A DNA stretch of 59,609 bases from Dichotomocladium elegans (GCA_025716815.1 JAIXMN010000058.1:1-59609); one strand, 5' to 3'; positions 1-11,153 are shown, counted from the stretch's first letter. Notes: generated by a model from the letters alone, not told the origin. Program-made: numbers and translations.

Positions 1-1
1 G

Positions 2-223
2 CCTCCATATTCCCCATTCCTTAATCCGATTGAAGAATTCTTCTCAAAGGTGAAGGCGATATTTCGACGTGTAGCAGTTGGCCTTGATCCCGAGAATGCA
101 CCGATGCTACACGACCGCCTGACCCAAGCAATTGCAGAAGTCCGCGCAGAGGATTATGCTGGATGGGCACGCCATGCAACTACTTTCTTCACTCCTTGCC
201 TTGAACGTGAGGATATGCTTTAG
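2..223 (+). CDS. Tc1/IS630-like DDE transposase, C-terminal fragment
   Basis: An open frame runs from the window edge to TAG at 221-223 and encodes about 73 residues. It starts with a PPYSPFLNPIEEFFSKVK-type segment, which carries the third catalytic acidic residue (Glu of NPIE) of Tc1/mariner-IS630 DDE transposases. It ends in an ARHATTFF...EREDML tail. The same block closes the 538-aa transposase at 13060..14727, which ends KESML, so the two are paralogs. The first two catalytic Asp residues lie outside the window. Known family role: cut-and-paste transposition into TA. Whether the whole gene is intact cannot be judged. Confidence 0.85.
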   Translation, partial: PPYSPFLNPIEEFFSKVKAIFRRVAVGLDPENAPMLHDRLTQAIAEVRAEDYAGWARHATTFFTPCLEREDML

Positions 224-449
224 TTTCACTCTTTTTGGTCCTTTTTTTTTCTTTTTCTACTGTTATAAGAAAGTTTGCATACTGCACATCGAAGAACGGA
301 ATAGACATATCCACTAGAACAAAAGTGTGATGTTAACTTCTTGAGGACTGTATCGCCATCTTAAAATTACAGGAGCCAAGTTCATAAAAGCTTGCTTCTT
401 TCAGATAGCACAAACTTTACCCCGAATTCTTGAAAAGCTACCAATTACC

Positions 450-1866
450 ATGTCTTCCTCGAACGCTACTGCAGTTAACACCAGCAAGCATGCCGAGCCT
501 AGGCTCATTCGCCAGCTTTCAAGAACAATGTCCGACATGACAATCGACGACGCTGATTCCAATGGTATTTCATGTTTCTAAAGTGATTTGGATAACATAC
601 AGTATATTGAATGTGTACGAAGTAGAAGCTATCGCTCTCGGGGACAACGAAGCTGAAGAGTCGCCATCCCGTCAAAGTAAGACATCGTGCCTATGAATCT
701 AAGGTACTGACAATTTACTATTATTCATCTTAGGTGGCGAAATCATGGAAGAAGATCAGGACCCACAGGAAAGAACAAGACCTCTGGCGAGAGCAACTGA
801 CAAAAGGAAGCAGCAGGTGAAAACTTCGAGGGCTAAGACCTATGATATTATGTCGTACGAGCGTCGAGTGCATGCTCTTAATAGCATGCTGGACACCAGT
901 GCGGGCCCTTCCACCATTGCTGCACGATTGGGCGTCAGCGTGAGCACGCTGAGATCCCTCCGCAAGTGATACTATGAGGAAGGGAGAATTGAGAATCTCC
1001 GAAGAGGTCGTTCCGGCGGCGCAGAACTTGGCCCTGATCAGGCAAAGATAGTTATCAGGGCAATGGATCAGAATCCCGCGCTTTCTGTTTCTGAGGCCCG
1101 TAGCATCTTGGAAGCTGCGCAGGTGACGAGTGGGGAGTTCGGCAGCGGCAAGTACGCCGAGACAACTCTTGTCTCGTTCCTTCGCAAGAACTGCAAGGTC
1201 GCGATGCAGCGGTGCCTCTCGTATCCAGGTGAAGCTAGACCCACTCCAGAGGAATCTGTTGCGACTGTCATTGAAAACGTACGTCAGAGGATGGAGCGGG
1301 GGCATGTTTCCCCTGAAACGAATTGTGTCTTCATTGGTGAAGCTGCTTGGCGTATCCGGCCGAGCAAGGTTTGGAACAAGGCACCGCCTAAAAAGGCACA
1401 AATGGAGAATGACGACCGTGTGCCTTCTCATTCCTTCTTCTTGGCAATGAACGCGTACAACGTCGTCGTGACAACCGTGCGCTCCCCTGCTCTCCAAACT
1501 ACAGAAGAGCATATGATGGCCTTTGTCAAAAAGGTCATTGATTATTTCGACGATGTCCCTTGCGAGAATCCGAAGCTGGTATTTGACGCAATGCCAGATA
1601 CAACGGCGAACAAGATCACGGCTTTGGCAATGGAGTACGGCTTCATTGCATTCTTTCTCCCTCCTCTTCAGTCTGGGACGTTGAACCCGGCAGAGGCCGT
1701 CCTCGGCAAAATCCAAGAGTAGTGCCCGCGGCACAAAGAAACTGGTGACAGAGATCGCGTCTCTCAGCGGCTGGAAGCTACAGCCAGAAATCTGCCCAGT
1801 GAGACGTGCTTGAATGCTATTCGTGAGGCATTCAGCTTCATCACGGTCCCCTCTCCAAGCGAATAA
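450..1866 (+). pseudogene. Degenerate DDE transposase paralog of E0, three exons, two nonsense codons
   Basis: Start ATG at 450. Inferred exons are 450..564, about 626..676 and 734..1866, with introns GTATTT...TAG (an alternative acceptor at 622 also keeps frame) and GTAAGA...TTAG (677..733). Exon 3 has an N-terminal HTH-like region (AARLGVSVSTLRSLRK). It then reads in one frame through an in-frame TGA (967-969) and TAG (1720-1722) to TAA at 1864-1866. Both sides of each stop match the E1 paralog at 11257..12707, so these are nonsense mutations. In the RNase-H-like core the first catalytic motif is CVFIGEA (Gly instead of Asp), the second is VFDAMP (Asp kept), and the third is LNPAE (Glu kept). 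It lies directly downstream of the transposase fragment on the same strand. Function unknown; a regulatory or partner role is conjecture. Confidence 0.8.
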
Positions 1867-3127
1867 ACAGCGCTTTCCTTCTTGGATGGTTTTGGATTCT
1901 GTTTCATTACCATCACTTTTTCGTCAATGATTTCGTTTGATTCTCAGTATTCTGCTCAGTGCTCGTAGATTATTTTCACCATGCTGATGTAGGCGCGCAA
2001 TGCGCCATTCCTTTCTTTCAAATCCTCGTATCGCTTTCAATCCTTCCAAAGATTACCTCGGTTTTTATTTTTTTCTGCATGATCTTTTCCACACTGCCAT
2101 TCGCATTCTTTGCAGTATGTACGCGTTCCTTTCTATCCCAAGTCTGTTGGATGCGTTGTAAGAGAGCAGCAGGCAGTTTCTTAACGTCTGCATAAGGAAG
2201 CCTCGTTAGAGCAGGAGAGAGAGAGAGGGAGAGTTTGGTACTGCAATAATGTCACCCAATCGCGGATTACAAATAATGGAAATACGTATAGCTGCAGGGT
2301 GCTCATCGTCTTGACTATATTACGCGTCAAAATGCCGCCTTAACGTCAATCTTTCCTTGGCACCAGGATATTTGGCGGCGACTTCACCATCAGTAGCGGT
2401 GACCGTGTAATTGTGTGGATGTTGCATTAAGAAAAAAAAATACTTACGCGGAAGAGGACCAAGGAAAAAAATTACGCAGAAGGCCACCATGAAAAAATTT
2501 TTTCTGCGAAAACCGCCGTGCGCCTTCCCTTTTCAAAGCGGACAAAGACCTTCTTCTCCCAAGGAGAGTCTTTCTTGTCTCTCCTTATATAGTAAAAGCT
2601 GTCAACTGATAGCGTGCATAAATCCTCTTTACTGACGAATATTCTTTACCCTATTAAATTAAAGTAGTATCCTATGAACATGGTCCTACCAACCAAAATA
2701 ATCACCAGAGGTGCGAATATATTCTTGTACCCAGTGCAAGTTCGATGCTATGAAAATGGTCTCGCAAAGGATCTGTGCAACTGGTACTGCGAAAATAATA
2801 TTCGGGGGACTAATTGATATCTTCCATCTGACGACCAAAAAATAAAAACTTTTACAGTGAACCGGCTATCTGGTACTCATTTGCTTCTGTGTGGCGAAAA
2901 TCCAAATTGCAAGTGTCAGTTGCTTTCTTCAACCCTACACCTTTAGTAATCGCACCCTTACTTCTTTTTGCTTCTATAGCATATAAAACAGAGGGGAAGT
3001 CGAAATACATATACCCTCCCATGAATAAAATGTACACTCAACCATTCTTTTCCATTCGTCCAACGAAAAGAAAAAACCTTTGAACATTTCTTTCCTTCAA
3101 TTACTCGGTAAATTACCGAAAATCCTG
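1867..3127. repeat. Probable right TIR arm of E0 (no gene seen)
   Basis: About 1.26 kb without a credible coding region, between the paralog stop and the CAGGATTTTC-type terminus. In E1 the equivalent interval is a 1.13-kb TIR starting about 100 bp beyond the paralog. Only the outermost bases can be matched to family members here, because the partner arm is off the window. A small AT-rich palindrome (TCGGTAAATTACCGA) lies just inside the end. Confidence 0.45.
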
Positions 3128-3191
3128 TATACAGCGTGGAGGAAGCGCGAACGCGACGAGAAGAACGATGTTTATAATAATACAACGTGGG

Positions 3192-3217
3192 GATGCCCGA
3201 CGTCACAGGGCATCCTT
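3192..3217. repeat. Short perfect inverted repeat (hairpin) between E0 and M1
   Basis: GGATGCCC and GGGCATCC, 8 bp each, are separated by about 9-10 nt in the roughly 93-bp stretch between two TA-inserted elements. No function is claimed. Confidence 0.5.
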
Positions 3218-3224
3218 GTTTATA

Positions 3225-3590
3225 CAGGATTTTCAAGAAGAAGTTTGCCACAAATTTTAGTTTTTCGTATAGACCATCTAGGTTTTTCGTTTTTTTTTGC
3301 TTCAAATTCGAATACCAATTTTAGTACTTCGTTGCTACCCTTTTGTCAAATTTAAAGGCAATAGTAGCAAGAACATTTCAATCAAGGCTATAGGTGAGTC
3401 TTCCTTCTCTTCTTTTTACACCAGAATAGTTTTGGGAGGCCAACCATTTATGTTTCATTCTAATTTCAAAGGAAGAAGAGAAACGAAATACTAAAACTTG
3501 TATTCGAATTTGAAGCAAAAAAAAACGAAAAACCTAAACGGTCTATATGAATAACTAAAATTTGTGGCAAAGTTCTTCTTGAAAATCCTG
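3225..3590. mobile_element. M1: 366-bp MITE of the CAGGATTTTC family
   Basis: Non-coding element bounded by TA (3223-3224 and 3591-3592). It has TIRs that begin CAGGATTTTCAAGAAGAA and continue through a TTTGCCACAAATTTTAG-like block for about 60 bp; the right arm is GGTCTATATGAA...CTTGAAAATCCTG. A near-identical copy, M2, lies at 41491..41855. The outer bases match E2 (51331..54980), so it was presumably mobilised by that family's transposase. Confidence 0.9.
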
Positions 3591-3852
3591 TATAGTAAAC
3601 AGTAGCGGGGTAATTACAGTGGTATACATATAGGATCGTCGTACAGAGAAAGTGAGTGTGGTACATAATGTCGTCGCCGGAGATGCGGTCTTGATTGTGA
3701 TCGTTATCCTTGTAGTATCTTGGTCGTCGGTCAAGAGTGACCCGTCACTGTAGCTACTGCTACACCCACACTCAATTAATCTTTTTAATTGGGTGCAGAG
3801 TGTACAACGCCAGCTCTCGGAGCAAGCGAAGCAATTGTCCGCTCAGGACAAA

Positions 3853-4851
3853 ATGATGCACCAACTACAGGAGCTATTTGCTGAACGAGATCAGCTTAGA
3901 GTTGACCTCGCACAGGAGCGTGCAACATCAGCACAGCTGCGACAAGAATTGGACAATTTGCGCAACCTTCCACCAAAGCAGCAACCAACCCCAACGCAGG
4001 AGGACGGAATCCCACTTGAACGAACACCTGCGGTGGTGCGCTTCATGGAATCAGTGGCAATCCCGGGATCATCCACTATGGATTCCCGCCATTGCCCTAA
4101 CAACGACACACCCGCCACACACCCAACGACTGCCCCAACCACTTGGGCCTCGGTCACAAAAAAGAACACATCGCCATCGCGAGCTCAACGTCGCCGACAA
4201 CGTGTGGATCAACCAACTGAAGGCATGCGCAACTGGGCTACCCACTCTTTCACACCAGCAATAGAAGGTGAGCACAGGGGATACTCGATGCTGTATCTCT
4301 CGTCCCTGCGTCGTACGCAACACAGCGAAGTTAGAAGAGCCCTCTCAATCCTTGGTGTGCCTCAAGGACGCATTATTGATGTTCATTTTCCTGTGCGGGG
4401 TGTCACAAACCTGTTGGTGCACTCCTCCTTCGTCAATGAGCTAAAGGAAAAGCTCGCCCAGGCCAAGATTACCGTGATTAAATTTGATCCCGTTGCAGCT
4501 GATACCATCGTTCAACCGGCCTATGCTGATCTCAACACCGATCAACGCATACAGAAAGCCCGCGAATTGTACGCGGAACGAATGTTGCGGGCTTGCGTCC
4601 GCATGCCTAAAGCGCATCTCGGCTATGCCATCCTCCGTCACTTTGCGAGAGATGTAGATGTCAATGACCCTCATCGGCTGGACCAGTCCATCCTCAATCG
4701 CTTCCTTTTGGCGCGCCCCCGCCCCATAAGGAGACAGCCTGCTGTCCCCTCCCAAGACGACGTGCGAGCCGTGTTTGGCAATCCCACGACGCAGGAGGAT
4801 GTCATTGACGTAGACGCGGATGATGCAACGGCAGAGGAAATGCAACAATGA
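3853..4851 (+). CDS. LINE ORF1 protein (coiled-coil, nucleic-acid-binding type)
   Basis: About 332 aa from the first ATG; the frame is open upstream to 3754 and the residues before this ATG already look like coiled coil. The true start may therefore be lost, or lie beyond a splice acceptor (a GGGTGCAG site sits at 3791-3798). The N-terminus is a leucine-rich coiled coil (QLQELFAERDQLRVDLAQE). A low-complexity Pro/Thr linker and a basic patch (RAQRRRQR) follow, then a folded C-terminal half. No CCHC knuckle is seen. In LINEs, ORF1 binds the element RNA. It ends in an acidic tail, and its TGA overlaps the ORF2 ATG as ATGA. Confidence 0.75.
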   Translation: MMHQLQELFAERDQLRVDLAQERATSAQLRQELDNLRNLPPKQQPTPTQEDGIPLERTPAVVRFMESVAIPGSSTMDSRHCPNNDTPATHPTTAPTTWASVTKKNTSPSRAQRRRQRVDQPTEGMRNWATHSFTPAIEGEHRGYSMLYLSSLRRTQHSEVRRALSILGVPQGRIIDVHFPVRGVTNLLVHSSFVNELKEKLAQAKITVIKFDPVAADTIVQPAYADLNTDQRIQKARELYAERMLRACVRMPKAHLGYAILRHFARDVDVNDPHRLDQSILNRFLLARPRPIRRQPAVPSQDDVRAVFGNPTTQEDVIDVDADDATAEEMQQ

Positions 4852-7224
4852 TAAACCACATCAAGATTGGTTTATTGAATGCTCGCGGGCTTCAACGATC
4901 ACCAGACGAGCTTTTACGACATTGCGTTAATTTCAACATTGACCTTATTTTACTAACGGAAACATACCTAACAACAGGACGACTTACCACGGACTGGATA
5001 CAACACCACAACTATGCACACATACCGACTAACAGCACCCGTGGTATTGGCGGGCTCACGTTGCTGGTTCGACCAGAGTTCCCATACCACATCCATCGCA
5101 TCGACCACCCATCACCCTACGTCCTCAGCTTCGCATTAGGTCACTACGTCGTCCATGGACTGTACCTACCACCATCCCTCCCGCTCCACCAATACAATCA
5201 ATTACTCAACGACCTCACTGTTGATGAAAACACCATCCTGCTCAGTGACTTCAACACGCGGATCATCGATCTCCTTGGTGACCAGATCACCAACGAACGC
5301 GGCCCTCCTTTCCGTGACTGGCTCATGGAGAGAGGGCTCCACATCTGGAACAGTACCCTAGCACGTGGCCAGTTCACATTCGAGTCGCACCTTGGATCGA
5401 GTATCATCGACCTCTTCATCTCACGCTACGACGCAGTACGTGATCCATCACTCGTTGTCCATGAGGAACTCTCGCTGAATTCCGACCATCATCTCTGTGA
5501 GTTTTCCTTTCTCCCAACGATGCCGATACTGCAACAGCCTCTTCCTAACGCCCCGCGCCAACACTGGAAACTCCAACGCCTTCAAGATCCTGATATCCTC
5601 GAACTCTATGTCCAACGATTTACACAACTAGCAGAGCCCATAGGGGAAGAGATCACTGCACACCTCGATATCGAAGCATTTCACCTGACCCGCGCCGACC
5701 TGATTGAGCAGATTGGTACCCGCGTTACCAACTGTATTACCCAGGCATTGGATGAGAGCGTGACCCAAGGGTGTATGCGGCCAAAGCATTGGAAATGGTT
5801 TTGGACCGAGGAACTCCAGCGCTTGGCAGACGCCCGTGAAGCCGCCTATCGGGCTTGGCACACCGCCAGCCATAATCTTGTCGCGCGTGCTGTACTTTGG
5901 GCCCATTTCATCCGTGTTCGGGACTCTTTCGACAGGGAATTACGACGAACTCGCCGAGCACACTGGAAGCAATTTTGTCAGACGATGGAGCACAAACCCC
6001 ACGGAGAGATGAACGCGGTGATCAAACAGATGCAGCAAAGCCGACGGGCACCCGTATGGCTATCACACCGTGACGGACCACAGCAAGCCGCAGAGATGAT
6101 GGTGACACACTTGGAGAACGTGTTTGGGGGTACCCTTCATGAGGGCACTCGACCGCCTCCTGGTGTTGACCCTGCTGAGATCGGCACATCTCCCTTTCGA
6201 TTCGAGACTGTCCTCTCAGTCATCCGCGCCCAGCCCAGCCACAAGGCGCCCAGAGTAGATCACATCACTGGGGCAATGCTAAAACCGATTGCCATCCCCC
6301 TCGCTGAGCTGCTCACGAGTTTCTTTACCCTCTGCTGGAGGTGGTCCTGGACCCCAAAGGCATGGCGCATAGCACAGGTCGTGCCTATCTACAAGAAGGG
6401 TGACCCTGCACAACCTGGCAACTTCCGGCCAATTAGCCTGACCAGCTTGTTCCACAAGATCCTCGAACGGTGCATGCTGCCACATCTCTTGTCCAAAATC
6501 CCGGCATTGGACATCGCTCAAGGGGGCTTCCACCAAAACCGCGGTGCGCTGGACCAAGCCTTCTGCTTGCAAATGTTGATGCGCAGATACCAGCAAATGC
6601 ATGGTGCGTGGCCCGTCGTCGCCTTCCTGGATATTAAGGCTGCGTACGACTCGGTGAACCGCGAGGTCATCTGGTCTCGCCTACGTGGCCTTGTCCCCAG
6701 GCCCCTACTTCAGCTATGCCATCATCTCTTTGAAGATGTTCATATCTCTGTCATCCTCCAGCATCATCAATCGAGGTCGATCCAGCCTGCTCGAGGCGTC
6801 CTGCAAGGTTCTATTCTCAGTCCCTTGTTATACGCGTTGTTTATCGATTCGCTGCCCCAGGTTCTGCGCTCTCGCGTGCCCGTCCTATCGAGGCCGCTGA
6901 TCATCCATACCACTCCCATTGACGGCATCACGGAAGCCTGCAGCAATCATTTGCGCTATAAACAAAATCTTCAAGGTGGATGTCCCCGTCGCCGCCCCGA
7001 CGTCGACTTGCTGATCGCCAATTCGTTACTATACGCAGATGATGTCGCTCTTGTTGGCGCGCCTGAAGACATGGTGCTAATGCTGGCTATTGCTGAAACT
7101 CATTCAGTCGAGCTTGGTTACCGCTGGCACCCCGACAAATGTGTCATGCTCAACGCTCCTGATGGGTGGAACTTTAGCTTGTATAACACCCCAATTGCAA
7201 CCGCGGATCTCTGGGAGTATAACA

Positions 7225-8613
7225 TGCCACACTCTAAATATATATATCTATATATTACTATAATAATATATATGCTTGTGTTACACAACATTGCCTATAT
7301 ATGTAAAATGGGTCGGGGAGTCCAAAAATGATCATTTCAAACCCCGCTAACTATTGCACTTCCCTAGAAAACTTGTTTTTTCTTTGTTTTATCTATAAAC
7401 ACACCATATGATACTCCCTGAATGATTATGATCTATTTCTGGAAAACTTTTATAACTTGTCATTCATTTTTAGTAACTGAATCGACCATTTTTCAGCAAT
7501 TATTGACCATTTTTTTTCTTATGCCAATTTTACAATATTTTAGCTGCATAATTATAGCAATAAATACAGCAATCTTTATGTGAAAGTTGTCCCTACTATA
7601 TTACGGTGATACAAAGCCTGTGAAACCTCAAAATCAAGGTGAATGACTGCCTCATCTAATATATGTTTTTAAAGGCTCCCAAATCGTTCAGTCTGTGGAA
7701 GTGGTTAGGGTGTTAGGTAGGGAATGGAAAAGTTCTGGGTTCAACCCCCGGCTTTTTGCAATTTATACTGTACATGTATTTTTTAATTCCTGGACCTCGG
7801 GTTCAGAGTGGAAAGGTCCTGGGTTCAATCCCCAGCCCTTGCAGCTTGCACTTTTTTATTTTTCTAGAAAGTCTTGATGAAATGTAATGTATGATCTCAG
7901 ATTTGATTACTAATCGAATAAAAATATTACCCAATAGGAAATAATCATATGATAATCATATGATAATCACATGCTTATCTTGTGATAATGTGTAGAACCT
8001 AGAAAAATGTATAAAATGCCATAGTTTTCCTGCTTCACATATATCCCCTATTCTACTTGTATGTCTACTTCTACCACACTTACTATCGAAAGCTCCCTTA
8101 CCTTCAAGGATATAGCACCTATTCTTTTAGACTGTGTTCAGCCATCAAAGTAAGTCATTAGAAGCAGTAATAGTTTATTATAGCTAAAGCATCTAAACTA
8201 GATGGCTACTTGATATTGGGGCCTTATATCCTGAGAAGTTCCACTCAGAGGGGTCCAAAATAGCTATAGTCTCACCTACTGGGAAAGCACCACCCTTACA
8301 GAGGTGCTCTCTATAGCACCAGGCATTGACAATAGGAAGTCGATATAACTATCTAACTGTTCAGCTCATATAGTAGTAGTAGGTACAGCAGTTGTAGCTG
8401 ATCAGGAACTCAATGAAAGTGAGTATAGTGAGGAGGAAATCCTTCCTGTTAGCAAAAGAGTGTGAAACAGTAAATAAAAGAGCTATACTAGAAAGGGAGA
8501 AGAAGCTGAAATCTAAAGACAAAGTGAAGTATATATGTGTCGGGGTTTAAAATATTGTTACACGATGCGCGTTATTTAGAACTATCAGAATATATAATTT
8601 TTATGTTTGTAGC
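7225..8613. mobile_element. AT-rich 1.39-kb insertion within LINE ORF2, type unresolved
   Basis: The LINE coding sequence stops at about 7220 (aacatgcc) and resumes at about 8614 (catgattgg). CATG occurs at both junctions and could be a target duplication, but removing the insert with one CATG does not restore phase, so the boundaries are approximate. The interior is AT-rich. It holds tRNA-like B-box motifs (7680..7850) and a short frame from ATG 8060, followed by GTAAGT, resembling a decayed first exon. Possible imperfect termini are CCACACTCTAAATAT and the complement CTACAAACATAAAAAT. The class of element is not recognised. Confidence 0.5.
7680..7850 (+). repeat. tRNA-like (SINE-like) relic with two B boxes
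   Basis: GTGGTTAGGGTGTTAGG resembles an A box and is followed at RNA polymerase III spacing by GGGTTCAACCCC (B box). About 80 bp further on there is a second GGGTTCAATCCCC. No cloverleaf can be closed, so this is not called a tRNA gene. A tRNA-derived SINE or head fragment inside the insertion is the likeliest reading. Confidence 0.4.
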
Positions 8614-9911
8614 ATGATTGGTGCACCATCTAGGTCAGATTGAAAGTGTGGCGTGCTATACTCCCATTCAGCCACGCATCACAAAGGCTACCAGTGCCAT
8701 GGGAATGCTACAGCAACTCGGCATTCATCCATATGGGCTTGGATTGTGGGCTGCACTGCGTACCTATTGTACGTTTGTGCGTCCCGTCCTGGAGTATGGC
8801 CTCGCCATTGCCTCGCTCACCGCTCCTCAACTGCAACTGATTCATACAGCACAGATCAGCTGCGTTAAACTCGCCATGAACAGTACAGTGTCTCGCCGCC
8901 TCCCCACCATCGTTCCAATGGTAATGACTGACCTCCCGTCGATGCAGCTCCATGCACAGATACTGCAAGCAAAGTTTGTGATTCGTGCGTACGATTTGCC
9001 GACCCCAACAATGCTGCGCTCGATCATGTTGACGTGGTTGAGTCGCATGCGCACCGATGACAACTGGCGAAAGTTATCGCGTGCAAATCCAGTGTGGCAT
9101 ACGTGGAAAAGCCTGGTCACCTCCGCGGAGCTGCCGCGTGACCCAGTTCATGCAGCAGTCAGCCACCAACGTGACTTGGAATTCATTCGCCGCCGCAAGC
9201 TCCCCACCATTTCAAGACTCAGGCCCACAAGGCAGATCGACCCAATCCTGTTCCTACCAGCAAGCAGTCGCGATCGGCATCGCCTGTAGCACTGGCAGAT
9301 GCACTGGCTACTGTCATATCCCCTTCGTCCATGTCGCTGTGGGTGGGTCAAAGCTGACCGTACCCATTATAGTACATGTCCCTTGGTGCTTCCGGCCCTG
9401 GACGACCTTCGGTTTGCCTATCCATATCCCTTTCCAGAAGATGAGCACCCGATTGACTTCTTGTGCAACGCACTACCCCGGAATGCTTCTGGACTCAAGA
9501 CCCGACGATGGATTGACACCTGGCCCGCCCTACTATGCTACCTTCGACGGGTAGACTTTCTCAGTCATGCCGAAGCCGATCCGCATGAGTACATGGGAGA
9601 AGACGACCCAGTGCTGGCCCTCGACCAAGCCCTTGCAATGGAACTGGCCTGACTTCGACAAGAAGCTGTAGATTAGACCCCCCAACCATATGGCTTGCCC
9701 TCACGCCAGTGCCAAAAGGCACATACTTTTTCATTTATTTTCTTCTTTCTTACCAGTGGTTGGCTTTTCCCCTCAGGGGTTTTTAATGCACCACTTGGAA
9801 ATTCACACTGTATTCCCCTACATCTATCAGCCCACTTATAGACGCTAATGGAGTGGCCATATGCCAACAGGCGGGGGCCATACGTCTCCTCAATAAAATA
9901 TAAAATGTTTT

Positions 9912-9928
9912 GACTGAGCTAGCAAGGC
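9912..9928 (-). pseudogene. 5' stub of a tRNA-Lys gene, cut by the LINE
   Basis: On the minus strand GCCTTGCTAGCTCAGTC matches the first 17 nt of the intact tRNA-Lys at 28270..28342, with one A/G difference in the D loop. The LINE 3' tail abuts the D-loop break. Its 5' flank on the minus strand is gAGATCT, then the MULE. Confidence 0.75.
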
Positions 9929-9935
9929 GAGATCT

Positions 9936-10027
9936 TATCGAGCATCGCGCGCGGCGAATTCGAGGTCGTTATATAGTTTTCGGCTAAAAATGTACCCTAT
10001 CACACAACAAAATTCCACGCACTCGTA
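9936..10027 (+). repeat. MULE left TIR, outer part (continues at 17141)
   Basis: 92 bp that are the reverse complement of 22452..22543. The match continues without a break on the far side of E1. Confidence 0.85.
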
Positions 10028-11153
10028 CAGGACTTTTCACAAGAAGTTTGCATTTTGTAAAAGTTTTTCGGACACGGTGATAGTTATCCGAAAACTAGTA
10101 AGTGAAAATCGGATATGGTGTTGTTGTAAGTCGGAAAGCTCGACTTGATTTTTCATGGTCAGGTTCAAGGTTTATCCAGAAACGAGAACCGAATTTTTCG
10201 GAAATCCTCACAATTTTTTTTCGTCCTTGGAGAACTTAATTTTTCGGACAGGCGACAAGCTTTCTTTCGAACTTGAGGATTTGATTCATTCGTTCTCTGA
10301 CAGACATTTCATTCGGAAGCCTGCACTCCGTTATCCGCAAAACGTCCCTCGATTTACCGTAATCGTCCACTGAGAGCATTCGGACGAAGTCTTTAAATAA
10401 TCGCGGTTGTATATACAATTCGAAATCGTGCAATGTTGTTCGGAAAGAAGATGGCTTTTATTCGGAAAGGAGCTAAACTCGCTATGCTTCTGTAATGCAC
10501 TCGCATGGGTACAGTTACTTTTAGTTTCTCCACTAGTGATTGAGCAGGTCGAATGGAGGTGTCAATTACAGGCGAGGGATTGGAGCTAAAAGAAAAACGC
10601 GACTGCCGAAAAATTTTACTATTTTTACTTGTGGGAAGTAGAACGGAAAATATGTGTTCCCTTCCCTTCATCACCGTCCTGAACGTTTCACTCCCAAATT
10701 CCGCACGAGTTCTCAGCCGACATAGTATTGCTACAATAATGGGATAAATGCCTACGCTCCTCCCTGCCACAAATCGCTTTCATCCCGGCACATTTTACAA
10801 GCAGCTAAAGCTCTGATTTCATGGCAGCAAAGTCGTTGATTTGTGTTCTTGTAAACGCATTGGCGGGGAATGTCATATAGTACGTCCGCATGCTTGTTAA
10901 CACTATTGGATCAAACAGCATTACTCCAGAGATTTACCTATATAGTTGTAAACACAAGTTTGAATTACATGGAGGCGGTATAGGTGAGTGTCTCTGATAC
11001 AATGCCATAGAAAATGGCTAACATGCATCCTCTAGTGCCCTGAAATATTGTTCTTACGTTGCTATCTCTCAACATGACGGGATGGCCCTTTTTACGTACA
11101 TGTTATGATTAAACGTGACAGTGGGTTGGTACAAGGAAAACAGTGGACGGTGC
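10028..11153 (+). repeat. E1 left TIR (about 1126 bp)
   Basis: Reverse complement of 16015..17140; identity stops at CGGTGC (11153), where the two arms diverge. Short frames inside occur in both arms and have no recognisable protein; none is called. The remaining 100 bp to the paralog stop hold nothing visible. Confidence 0.92.

Larger units (their letters stand above)
1..3127 (+). mobile_element. E0: right part of a Tc1/IS630-like DNA transposon (left edge outside window)
   Basis: Seen: the C-terminal end of a DDE transposase (2..223) is followed on the same strand by a degenerate transposase paralog (450..1866). This is the gene order of the complete element at 10028..17140. The right terminus is placed where the sequence ends in GAAAATCCTG followed by TA (3128-3129); read inward it begins CAGGATTTTC, the terminus shared with the elements at 3225, 41491 and 51331. 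Bases 1867..3127 hold no credible gene and have the size and position expected for a long TIR, but the matching left arm is outside the window, so this is inference. The element is probably dead because its paralog gene carries nonsense codons. Confidence 0.72.
4848..9652 (+). pseudogene. LINE ORF2: APE endonuclease-reverse transcriptase, split by an insertion and a nonsense codon
   Basis: The ATG at 4848 overlaps the ORF1 stop (ATGATAA). Residues 1-230 are an APE-type endonuclease: LLNARG, LTET, LLSDFN near residue 131, and NSDHHL near residue 211. The reverse transcriptase occupies about residues 450-770, with PIYKKGDPAQPGNFRPIS, AFLDIKAAYDSV, ARGVLQGSILSPLL and the catalytic LLYADD near residue 728. 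The frame is then lost in an AT-rich insertion (about 7225..8613). The thumb/C-terminal part resumes at about 8618 in another phase, runs to TAG at 9287-9289, and continues in frame to 9652. The tail has a Cys/His knuckle (CRCG...THYSTC). The insertion plus the nonsense codon make it inactive. Confidence 0.88.
3754..9911 (+). mobile_element. Non-LTR retrotransposon (LINE, APE-type), interrupted and decayed
   Basis: A two-ORF LINE: a coiled-coil ORF1 protein and an ORF2 with endonuclease, reverse transcriptase and a C-terminal Cys/His knuckle. It is followed by about 250 bp of 3' UTR ending in an AATAAAATATAAAATG-type A/T-rich tail at 9911. The tail abuts the D-arm of a tRNA-Lys gene (9912..9928, minus), so the 3' junction is clear. 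The 5' end is not: the ORF1 frame is open from 3754, and nothing in 3593..3753 identifies the true start. I did not find the other half of the disrupted tRNA upstream, so 5' truncation or rearrangement is likely. A 1.39-kb insertion splits ORF2. Confidence 0.85.

Noticed and set aside
967..969. Programmed TGA recoding in the E0 paralog
   Set aside because: A second in-frame stop (1720) also interrupts homologous sequence, and the E1 paralog has sense codons at both; decay is simpler.
730..1734. 334-codon frame antisense to the E0 paralog
   Set aside because: It mirrors a recognisable transposase paralog on the plus strand, has no domain of its own and is explained by codon bias.
2320..2430. 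Minus-strand fragment resembling a host exon (HNYTVTATDGEVAAKYPG)
   Set aside because: Only about 34 codons from ATG to stop, inside the presumed E0 TIR; no family recognised.
10155..10770. Short ORFs in the E1 TIRs
   Set aside because: Duplicated only because the TIRs are mirror copies; no recognisable protein and no start or splice context.
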